Shown here piece after piece: positions 1 through 5,031 of a stretch of DNA of 5,975 nucleotides. Numbering within the stretch: position 1 is the first letter of the stretch; each line of letters begins with the position of its first letter. A model generated the notes under the pieces. The model had not been told where the DNA came from and did no database searches. It saw only the letters and a program-made list of their open reading frames with translations. Source of the stretch: DASWRT01 sp036403035 (GTDB lineage: Bacteria; Pseudomonadota; Alphaproteobacteria; ATCC43930; CGMCC-115725); assembly GCA_036403035.1 (NCBI GenBank), contig DASWRT010000416.1, positions 1 through 5,975 of the forward strand. The letters run 5' to 3'. The position numbers and the translations under genes are program-made.

Positions 1-816
1 AGCCTCGGCAGCAACAAGGCGCTGGAGTTCCTCAACGGCAGCAGCGTCGATTTCGGCTCGACGGCCGGCTCAGCGGCGCTGCTCGCCCGCGCCAACGGCA
101 ACCCGATCAAGGCCGTCTACGTCTACTCGAAGCCGGAATGGACGGCGCTGGTGACGCGCGCCGACTCGCCGATCCGGAAGGTCGAGGACCTGAAGGGCAA
201 GCGGATCGCCGTCACCCGCGGCACCGACCCGCACATCTTCCTGCTGCGCGCGCTGAAGGGCGCCGGCCTCGGCCCGCGCGACGTGAAGATGGTGCTGCTG
301 CAGCACCCCGACGGCAAGACGGCGCTGGAGAAGGGCGACGTCGACGCCTGGGCCGGGCTCGACCCGCACATGGCGCAGACCGAGTTGGAGACCGGCGCGC
401 GGCTGTTCTTCCGCGACCCGTCGCTCAACACCTACGGCATCCTGAACGTGCGCGAGGCGTTCGCCGCCGAGCACCCCGACACCGTCGTCCACGTCCTCAG
501 GGTCTACGAGAAGGCGCGGCAATGGGCGCTCGCGAACCCGGACGAGCTGCGCGCGATCGTCGTCAAGGCGGCGAAGATCAGCGACGCGGTCGCCACGAAG
601 CAGCTCGAGCGGAACGACCTGCATAACCCGGTGATCGGCGCCGAGCAGCGCGCCTCGATCGTCGCGGCCGGCGACGTGCTCAAGGAGAGCGACATCATCC
701 CGGCCGCAACCGATGTCGGCGCGGTCGTCGATGCGCTGATCGACCCGCAATACGTGACCCGCGCCACCGCCGCCGCCGCCGCCGCGAGCGGCGGCGACGG
801 GAAGGCGGTCCAGTGA
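1..816 (+). CDS. ABC transporter substrate-binding protein, SsuA/TauA/NrtA-like (5' partial)
   Basis: This frame is open from the first base, so the start and signal peptide lie outside the window; 271 residues are visible. Family members are usually about 320-350 residues, so roughly 60-80 are missing. The protein would bind an oxyanion-type solute in the periplasm and deliver it to the permease encoded next. Seen: GSTAGSAALLARANGNPIKAV (about residues 19-39), the hinge-proximal SPIRKVEDLKGKRIAVTRGT (56-75), then LLRALKGAGL and ALEKGDVDAWAGLDPHMA (108-125). These fit the SsuA/NrtA periplasmic-binding fold (NMT1/SsuA-like). The order binding protein-permease-ATPase supports this. The C-terminus is an Ala/Gly/Ser-rich tail (about 255-271) encoded partly by a CCG repeat, probably disordered. 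The stop overlaps the permease GTG start (GTGA). Sulfonate, taurine or another anion are all possible substrates. Family is confident; substrate is not. Confidence 0.9.
   Translation, partial: SLGSNKALEFLNGSSVDFGSTAGSAALLARANGNPIKAVYVYSKPEWTALVTRADSPIRKVEDLKGKRIAVTRGTDPHIFLLRALKGAGLGPRDVKMVLLQHPDGKTALEKGDVDAWAGLDPHMAQTELETGARLFFRDPSLNTYGILNVREAFAAEHPDTVVHVLRVYEKARQWALANPDELRAIVVKAAKISDAVATKQLERNDLHNPVIGAEQRASIVAAGDVLKESDIIPAATDVGAVVDALIDPQYVTRATAAAAAASGGDGKAVQ
767..784 (+). repeat. (CCG)6 trinucleotide repeat inside the binding-protein gene
   Basis: Six perfect CCG units encode most of an Ala6 run (about residues 257-262) in the C-terminal tail of the binding protein. The run is in frame, so changes in unit number would alter tail length only. 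It also supplies the left arm of the hairpin at 777-796. Confidence 0.75.
777..796 (+). promoter_or_regulatory. GC-only stem-loop at the end of the binding-protein gene, before the permease start
   Basis: CGCCGCCGC (777-785) and GCGGCGGCG (788-796) are perfect reverse complements separated by 2 nt; a realistic RNA hairpin would be 8 bp with a CGAG tetraloop. It lies 16 nt before the permease GTG and just upstream of its Shine-Dalgarno. In other ABC import operons (for example malE-malF) hairpins after the binding-protein gene protect its mRNA and keep it in excess. That role is inferred here. The arms fall within a codon-constrained Ala/Gly region, so chance is possible. Confidence 0.4.
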
Positions 817-1667
817 CGAGGCGGCGCAACCGCTCCGGCAGCGGCGCCGCCGCTGCCGCCGCATCGTCGGTGCTGCTCGGGTTCGTCGTCCCGGTGCTGA
901 TGCTCGCCGCGTGGGAGATCGCGTCGCGTGCCGGGCTGGTCCGGCCGAACCTGCTGCCGGCGCCGTCGATGGTCGCCGCGACGCTGCTCGACCTCGCGCG
1001 GAGCGGCGAGCTGGCGGACCACGTCGAGGTGACGCTGCTGCGCGTGCTGTTCGGCTTTCTGCTCGGCACCGCGGCGGCGACGCTGCTGGGGGCGCTCACC
1101 GGCTACTCGCCGCTGTGGCGGCGGCTCCTCGACCCGACGCTCCAGGCGCTGCGCAGCATCCCGTCGATCGCCTGGGTCCCGCTCTTCATCCTGTGGCTCG
1201 GCATCTTCGAGGCGTCGAAGGTGACGCTGATCGCGGTCGGCGTGTTCTTCCCGGTCTATCTCAATCTGATGAGCGGGCTTCAGGACGTCGACCGCAAGCT
1301 GGTCGAGGTCGGCCGGGTCTACGGCTTCTCCGGGCCGATGCTGGTCCGCCGCGTGCTGCTGCCGGCGACGCTGCCGGCCTACGTCACCGGCCTGCGCGGC
1401 GGCCTGGGGCTCGGCTGGATGTTCGTCGTCGCGGCCGAGTTCATGGGCGCCAGCGAGGGGCTGGGCTTCCTGCTGGTGGACGGCCAGCAGACCGGACGCC
1501 CCGCCGTGATCATCGGCAGCATCATCCTGTTTGCCGTCTTGGGGAAGCTCAGCGACCTGCTGCTGGCGCTGGCCGGACGCCGCTTCCTCTCCTGGCAGGA
1601 CTCCTTCACCGCCGCCGACGAAAGAAACAGCCATGTTGCGGATCGCCCGCGTCTCCAAGCGGTTTGA
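813..1667 (+). CDS. ABC transporter permease, SsuC/TauC-like
   Basis: The 284-residue inner-membrane permease forms the translocation pore, probably as a homodimer. The GTG start at 813 overlaps the preceding stop as GTGA. It has a good Shine-Dalgarno (GGGAAGG, 799-805) 7 nt upstream, which decides this start. Seen: a basic N-terminus, a first hydrophobic segment at about 18-36, further segments at about 75-95, 115-150, 195-212 and 230-254. The EAA loop that contacts the ATPase is at about 165-200 (EVGRVYGFSG...RRVLLPATLPAYVTGLRGGLGLGW) and matches the BPD_transp_1 pattern with its conserved Gly. NLLPAPSMV (46-54) and SIPSIAWVPLFILWLGI (115-131) are typical of the SsuC/TauC/NrtB group. The last 12 residues are encoded in the overlap with the ATPase gene and do not look like a conserved domain. 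Confidence 0.95.
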   Translation: MTRRRNRSGSGAAAAAASSVLLGFVVPVLMLAAWEIASRAGLVRPNLLPAPSMVAATLLDLARSGELADHVEVTLLRVLFGFLLGTAAATLLGALTGYSPLWRRLLDPTLQALRSIPSIAWVPLFILWLGIFEASKVTLIAVGVFFPVYLNLMSGLQDVDRKLVEVGRVYGFSGPMLVRRVLLPATLPAYVTGLRGGLGLGWMFVVAAEFMGASEGLGFLLVDGQQTGRPAVIIGSIILFAVLGKLSDLLLALAGRRFLSWQDSFTAADERNSHVADRPRLQAV

Positions 1668-2460
1668 CGCCCGCGGCGCCGGTGCCGGGGGCGGCGGCGT
1701 CTTCGCCGTCGCCGACATCGACCTGACCGTCGAGCGCGGCGAGATCGTCGCGCTGGTCGGCACCAGCGGCTGCGGCAAGAGCACCCTGCTGCGCATGGTC
1801 GGCGGGCTGGAGACGCCGTCCGCCGGCACGATCGACCTCGATGGGCGCCCGGTCGCGGGGCCGCGTCCCGATGTCGGCTTCGTGTTCCAGGAGCCGCGCC
1901 TGATGCCGTGGCTGTCGGTGCGCGACAACGTCGCGTTCGGGCTCGGCAAGCTCTCCCGCGCCGAGCGCGCCTCCCTCGCCGACGCTGCGCTCGACCGGGT
2001 CGGGCTCGCCGCGTCGGCCGAGGCGCTGCCGCGCGAGCTGTCGGGCGGCATGGCGCAGCGCGTGGCGCTTGCGCGGGCGCTGGTGACGCGGCCCTCGGTG
2101 ATGCTGCTCGACGAGCCGTTCAGCGCGCTCGACGCCTTTACCCGCATGTCGCTGCAGGACCATCTGCTGGAGATCTGGCGGGACGACCGCCCGACGATGC
2201 TGTTCGTGACGCACGACATCGAGGAGGCGCTGATGCTCGCCGACCGCGTCGTCGTGATGCTCGGCCGGCCGGGGCGCATCCACCGCGACGAACCCGTCGA
2301 CTTGACGCGGCCGCGGCGGCGGACGGACGTGCGGGTCGCGCGCTGGCGCGAGCGCCTGCTCGACGATCTGAGCCTCGCCACGGCCGGCGCTGCCGACGCG
2401 GTGGCGCCGGCGGTGGAGTTGGCGGATGATCGGCGGCGGCGCGCCGCCAATGCAAGATAG
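1633..2460 (+). CDS. ABC transporter ATP-binding protein, SsuB/TauB-like
   Basis: The 275-residue cytoplasmic ATPase drives the importer. All nucleotide-binding motifs are present in order: Walker A GTSGCGKST (43-51), Q-loop Gln86 in VFQEPRLMPW, signature LSGGMAQR (136-143), Walker B VMLLDEP (156-162), D-loop SALD (164-167) and switch His194 in FVTHDIEEAL. The VFQEPRLMPWLSVRDNV and THDIEEALMLADRVVVM stretches are characteristic of the SsuB/TauB/NrtD group. The ATG at 1633 is chosen because conserved sequence (LRIARVSKRF) begins right after it; a longer in-frame extension upstream is only permease coding sequence out of frame. The ribosome site is weak (purine-rich GAAAGAAA). It overlaps the permease gene by 35 bp, suggesting translational coupling. 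The C-terminal ~50 residues are Arg/Ala-rich and poorly conserved in type. Confidence 0.96.
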   Translation: MLRIARVSKRFDARGAGAGGGGVFAVADIDLTVERGEIVALVGTSGCGKSTLLRMVGGLETPSAGTIDLDGRPVAGPRPDVGFVFQEPRLMPWLSVRDNVAFGLGKLSRAERASLADAALDRVGLAASAEALPRELSGGMAQRVALARALVTRPSVMLLDEPFSALDAFTRMSLQDHLLEIWRDDRPTMLFVTHDIEEALMLADRVVVMLGRPGRIHRDEPVDLTRPRRRTDVRVARWRERLLDDLSLATAGAADAVAPAVELADDRRRRAANAR

Positions 2461-2476
2461 GACGGGAGAGAAGACG

Positions 2477-3004
2477 ATGGACGCAACGCAGCTTCGCGAG
2501 CTTCAGGCGCCGCTCAAGGACAAGTACCGCAGCGACCCGAACGCCGCGGTCGTGACGCTCCGGGCGCAGGGTTCGATCGACGAGCTGGGCGTCGCCTGCA
2601 AGGTCGACACCGGACGGGCGATCGTCGAGGCCGGGCTGCACCCGGCGACCGGCGGCAGCGGGCTCCAGGCCTGCTCCGGCGACATGCTGCTGGAGGCGCT
2701 CGTCGCCTGCGCCGGCGTCACGCTGAAGGCGGTCGCGACGGCCCTGGAGATCGATCTCAAGGGCGCGACCGTGCGCGCCGAGGGCGACCTCGATTTCCGC
2801 GGCACGCTCGGCGTCGACAAGACCGCGCCGGTCGGCTTCCGCGAAATCCGCCTGACCTTCGACGTCGACGCGGGCGACGCGCCGCAGGACAAGATCGATA
2901 CGCTTCTGAAGCTGACCGAGCGCTACTGCGTCGTCTATCAGACGCTGCGCAGCCCGCCGCCGGTCGAGGTGGAGCTGCACCGCGCGGCCGCCGCCGCCGG
3001 CTGA
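2477..3004 (+). CDS. OsmC-family protein (predicted thiol peroxidase-like)
   Basis: This 175-residue protein has the OsmC/Ohr pattern: a cysteine in a helical LLEALVACAGVTLKAVA segment (Cys78) and a second cysteine late in the chain in LTERYCVVYQTL (Cys151). In OsmC and Ohr such a pair reduces organic hydroperoxides with a dithiol. Two further cysteines (Cys41, Cys66) are visible. Length fits single-domain members. No signal peptide is seen, so it should be cytoplasmic. The ATG at 2477 is preferred over an in-frame ATG at 2450, which lies inside the ATPase gene, because GGGAGAG (2464-2470) sits 6 nt upstream. The 16-bp gap after the ATPase indicates cotranscription. Many OsmC paralogues have no known substrate, so peroxidase activity is inferred. 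The link to the importer may reflect sulfur or thiol chemistry, but the sequence does not show it. Confidence 0.9.
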   Translation: MDATQLRELQAPLKDKYRSDPNAAVVTLRAQGSIDELGVACKVDTGRAIVEAGLHPATGGSGLQACSGDMLLEALVACAGVTLKAVATALEIDLKGATVRAEGDLDFRGTLGVDKTAPVGFREIRLTFDVDAGDAPQDKIDTLLKLTERYCVVYQTLRSPPPVEVELHRAAAAAG

Positions 3005-3018
3005 CGCCGCCGGCTGGC

Positions 3019-3043
3019 CCGGTGCCGGCGCTGCCGGCGTCGG
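3019..3043 (+). terminator. GC-rich stem-loop after the importer operon, no clear U-tract
   Basis: GCCGGC (3024-3029) and GCCGGC (3033-3038) pair around a 3-nt loop. The stem extends outwards through two G-U wobbles to C3019-G3043, giving 11 pairs. It starts 15 nt after the osmC stop. There is no strong T-run after it, only scattered Ts near 3067-3077, so it could be a weak terminator or an mRNA 3'-end stabiliser. GC-rich palindromes occur by chance in DNA of this composition. Confidence 0.45.
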
Positions 3044-3091
3044 CGATCCGCGCCGTCGTCGCCTCGATTTCGTCCTTGCCTCGCCCTACGG

Positions 3092-3111
3092 TTGCCTAAA
3101 ACTATAGGCAA
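3092..3111 (+). promoter_or_regulatory. Perfect dyad TTGCCTA-N6-TAGGCAA, possible operator or promoter element upstream of rlpA
   Basis: TTGCCTA (3092-3098) and TAGGCAA (3105-3111) are perfect reverse complements around AAACTA. The site lies in the only AT-rich patch between osmC and the RlpA-like gene, about 75 bp before its ATG. A 7-6-7 palindrome of 20 bp is the size bound by dimeric helix-turn-helix repressors. The TATAGG within it (3103-3108) resembles a -10 box, but the nearest -35-like TTGCCT (3076-3081) is 21 bp away, too far for a good promoter. No regulator gene is in the window. Confidence 0.45.
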
Positions 3112-3184
3112 AACATCGCGCATTGCTCTTCCACCTGTGCGAGAGTGTGCGATTGATGGCATGCAACCGACGGCGAGGCGACGC

Positions 3185-3601
3185 ATGACGAGGAGCCGGG
3201 CCTGTGCTGCCGCCGCGTTCATTGTCCTGTTGAGCGCGGCCGTCGCCGTACCGGTCTCGGCCAGGGGGGCGGCGGGCGAAGCGGCGGCGACCAAGGCGAA
3301 GCCGAAGGTCGAGCGCGGCCTCGCCTCCTGGTACGGCAGCAAGCTGCACGGCCACAAGACGGCGAGCGGCGAGCCGATGGACCGCCAGAAGCTCACCGCC
3401 GCGCACCGCAAGCTGCCGTTCGGCACGGTCGTCGAGGTCACCAACAAGCGCAACGGCCGCAAGGTCTACGTGACGATCACCGACCGCGGCCCGGGCAAGA
3501 GGAGCCGCATCATCGACGTGTCCCCGGTCGCCGCGGCGCAGCTCGGCATGAAGAAAAAGGGCGTAACGCCGGTGGAGGTCCGGCCGGCGACGTTCGAGTG
3601 A
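3185..3601 (+). CDS. rlpA: Septal ring lytic transglycosylase RlpA-like protein, secreted, DPBB domain only
   Basis: The chosen ATG (3185) has GAGG (3175-3178) 6 nt upstream and opens directly into a Sec signal peptide (basic TRSR, hydrophobic core AAAAFIVLLSAAVAV, probable cleavage after VSA at about 26). Upstream in-frame starts (ATG 3161, TTG 3092) would add a polar, charged leader. The product is 138 residues. The mature part is an RlpA double-psi beta-barrel: GLASWYG (45-51), HKTASGEPMD (57-66), LTAAHRKLPFGT (70-81), VEVTNKRNGR and ITDRGPG...RIIDVS (98-113). Glu63, Asp66 and His74 have the spacing of the catalytic residues reported for Pseudomonas aeruginosa RlpA, which cleaves denuded peptidoglycan at septa. 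There is no SPOR domain and no lipobox cysteine at the cleavage site, so it is probably soluble in the periplasm, and glycan-cleaving activity is unproven. Confidence 0.9.
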   Translation: MTRSRACAAAAFIVLLSAAVAVPVSARGAAGEAAATKAKPKVERGLASWYGSKLHGHKTASGEPMDRQKLTAAHRKLPFGTVVEVTNKRNGRKVYVTITDRGPGKRSRIIDVSPVAAAQLGMKKKGVTPVEVRPATFE

Positions 3602-3616
3602 GGAACGTTGATCTGA

Positions 3617-3634
3617 TCGACGGCACTCCGTCGA
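3617..3634 (+). terminator. Perfect stem-loop between rlpA and the dehydrogenase gene
   Basis: TCGACGG (3617-3623) and CCGTCGA (3628-3634) form a perfect 7-bp stem with a CACT tetraloop, 15 nt after the rlpA stop. It is flanked by two direct copies of CTGATCG (3613-3619 and 3636-3642). There is no U-tract, so it may attenuate readthrough or stabilise the rlpA mRNA rather than act as a classic intrinsic terminator. It ends 21 nt before the next ATG and just before that gene's Shine-Dalgarno. Confidence 0.45.
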
Positions 3635-3655
3635 ACTGATCGGGAGACTTCAGTG

Positions 3656-4729
3656 ATGCGCCTCGTCGTACTGCCCGGCGACGGGATCGGGCCGGAGATT
3701 TCGGATTCCGCTGTTCGGGTTCTTCAGGTCGTGAACAAGCGCTTGTCGTTGGGCTTGACGTTCGAAACCCATGAAATCGGCTTGTCGCGCATCAAGAAGG
3801 ACGGATCGACTTTCCCAAACGAGGTTCTGGAGGCAGCGCGCGAGGCGGACGGGATCATTCTCGGCCCGGTGTCGCATTCGGACTACCCGCCGCGCGACCA
3901 GGGCGGCGTCAACGGTTCGGCTCATCTCCGGGTGGATCTCGATCTCTACGCCAACATCCGCCCATGCCGGTCGCGGGAAGGCCTGGAGCACTATGGCCGG
4001 ACGCCGATGGATCTGGTGATCGTGCGGGAGAACACCGAGGGATTTTACGCCGACCGCAACATGTTCATGGGCTCCGGCGAGTTCATGCCCACCCCCGACA
4101 TGGCCATCGCCCTACGGAAGATCACCGCGCCCGCCTCTCGTCGGATCGCCCGCGCGGCGTTCGCCCTGGCGCGACGGCGGCCACGACGGAAGGTCACGGC
4201 GGTCCACAAAGCGAATGTCCTGAAGGTCTCGGACGCCCTGTTCCTGCGCGAATGCCGCGCGGTCGCGGCCGAACATCCCGACATCGCTTACGATGAGCAG
4301 TTGGTTGACTCGATGACCGCGATGCTGGTGCGCGACGCACAGCGCTTTGACGTGATCGTCACCACCAATATGTTCGGCGACATCCTCTCCGATGAAGCCT
4401 CGGAACTGTCGGGCAGCCTCGGCCTGGGGCCGTCGATCAACTTCGGCGACGCGCACTGCATGGCGCAGGCGCAGCATGGCTCGGCGCCGGACATTCAGGG
4501 ACAGGACAAGGCCAATCCCTGCTCGCTCGTGCTCTCGTCGGCGATGCTGCTTGAGTGGATCGCCGACAAGCGGGGCGAGGAGAGCTTCCGGCGCGGGGCG
4601 GCTGCGATCAACACGGCGGTCGACGCGCTGATAAAGCGCCCCGAGACCCGGACGCCGGACCTGCGCGGGCCGCTCGGCACGGAGGCTTTCACGCAACGGC
4701 TCTGCGAAGAGATCGAGCGGCTGTTGTGA
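3656..4729 (+). CDS. NAD-dependent isocitrate/isopropylmalate dehydrogenase family protein
   Basis: This 357-residue enzyme belongs to the beta-decarboxylating dehydrogenases, which oxidise and decarboxylate a 2-hydroxy acid with a malate-type core. ATG 3656 is preferred to the adjacent GTG 3653 because MRLVVLPGDGIGPEI matches the family N-terminus; GGGAG (3642-3646) is 9 nt upstream. Seen: substrate-binding arginines Arg92, Arg102 (LDLYANIRP) and Arg124 (VIVRENTEGFY), catalytic Tyr131 and Lys185 (HKANVLK), metal aspartates Asp218, Asp242 and Asp246 (MFGDILSDE). The cofactor loop HGSAPDIQGQDKANP (274-288) carries Asp-Ile where NADP-dependent isocitrate dehydrogenases have Lys-Tyr, so NAD is predicted. 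NTEGFY is like isocitrate, homoisocitrate or tartrate enzymes rather than classic LeuB. The substrate is therefore undecided. No leu genes are adjacent. Third positions are less GC-biased than in the upstream operon. Confidence 0.93.
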   Translation: MRLVVLPGDGIGPEISDSAVRVLQVVNKRLSLGLTFETHEIGLSRIKKDGSTFPNEVLEAAREADGIILGPVSHSDYPPRDQGGVNGSAHLRVDLDLYANIRPCRSREGLEHYGRTPMDLVIVRENTEGFYADRNMFMGSGEFMPTPDMAIALRKITAPASRRIARAAFALARRRPRRKVTAVHKANVLKVSDALFLRECRAVAAEHPDIAYDEQLVDSMTAMLVRDAQRFDVIVTTNMFGDILSDEASELSGSLGLGPSINFGDAHCMAQAQHGSAPDIQGQDKANPCSLVLSSAMLLEWIADKRGEESFRRGAAAINTAVDALIKRPETRTPDLRGPLGTEAFTQRLCEEIERLL

Positions 4730-4767
4730 AGGTACCGCCGCGGCCCCGCCTGCACATGGTCAAGGAA

Positions 4768-4794
4768 GCCGCGTGCACACCTGGCGCACGCGGC
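4768..4794 (+). terminator. Perfect 9-bp-arm hairpin after the dehydrogenase gene
   Basis: GCCGCGTGC (4768-4776) and GCACGCGGC (4786-4794) are exact reverse complements with a 9-nt spacer, 38 nt after the dehydrogenase stop. It is the best terminator-like structure for this gene, but it is followed by AAGCCAACGC, not by a U-tract. It could act as a U-less terminator or an mRNA 3'-end barrier. Confidence 0.5.
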
Positions 4795-4981
4795 AAGCCA
4801 ACGCTGGCGCGCTGACGGCGCTGCCCAGCGTACGCACCGGCGAGACGGTGCACAGCATCTTCATTAAGGATGCTTGTTTACCAAAATTTGAAGGAGTAAA
4901 ATACTTGACAAGATGATGGATGAGCTGCCCAGCACAAGTCCAACAGTCTTACTTTTTGCCCATTTCTGAATTTTTGTTAGA

Positions 4982-5019
4982 CCTATCCTGTGCGATCTTG
5001 AGCGGCAGCGCAGGACAGG
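4982..5019 (+). promoter_or_regulatory. Imperfect inverted repeat overlapping the HAF gene ribosome binding site
   Basis: CCTATCCTGTGC (4982-4993) can pair with GCGCAGGACAGG (5008-5019): 10 Watson-Crick pairs, one G-U and one A-C mismatch, with a 14-nt loop. The right arm ends inside the only Shine-Dalgarno-like sequence (AGGGA, 5017-5021) before the HAF gene. In RNA, the structure would hide part of the ribosome site, so it may control translation. It could also be a DNA operator. Both are inference. Confidence 0.4.
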
Positions 5020-5031
5020 GAAATGCCGGTC

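Larger units (their letters stand above)
4730..5031 (+). other. Intergenic region: GC-rich hairpin followed by an AT-rich island
   Basis: No convincing gene is seen in these 302 bp. The first 130 bp are GC-rich and contain the hairpin at 4768-4794. From about 4861 to 4990 composition turns AT-rich, unlike the rest of the window. Here lie a small imperfect inverted repeat (AGCATC 4854-4859, GATGCT 4869-4874), an AAGGAG (4891-4896) with no start codon at proper distance, and a consensus -35-like TTGACA (4905-4910) without a matching -10 at 16-18 bp. The promoter of the downstream HAF gene is probably within the AT-rich part, but I cannot place it. Confidence 0.6.

Noticed and set aside
70..864. 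Minus-strand open frame of 264 codons over the binding-protein gene
   Set aside because: Low-complexity Arg/Val/Gly product opposite a well-supported periplasmic-binding protein; no ribosome site or conserved motif.
911..1726. Second + strand frame over the permease gene
   Set aside because: Arg/Ala-rich translation with no membrane segments; the overlapping frame at 813-1667 has the full permease pattern.
504..2486. Long minus-strand open frame of 660 codons opposite the ABC operon
   Set aside because: It runs antisense across three genes with clear family motifs, is rich in Arg, Ser and Ala without any recognisable domain, and is what very GC-rich coding DNA produces by lack of stop codons.
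3092..3184. N-terminal extension of the RlpA-like protein to TTG 3092 or ATG 3161
   Set aside because: The extension is polar, would precede the signal peptide, and starts inside the palindrome; ATG 3185 has a well-spaced GAGG.
4905..4910. TTGACA as the -35 box of the HAF gene promoter
   Set aside because: No -10-like hexamer occurs 16-18 bp downstream; the sequence there is GC-rich (around GCCCAGCA).
4913..4969. 18-codon open frame as a leader peptide
   Set aside because: AAGGAG is 16 nt from the ATG, there is no run of regulatory codons, and no attenuator pair was found; kept only as part of the AT-rich island finding.
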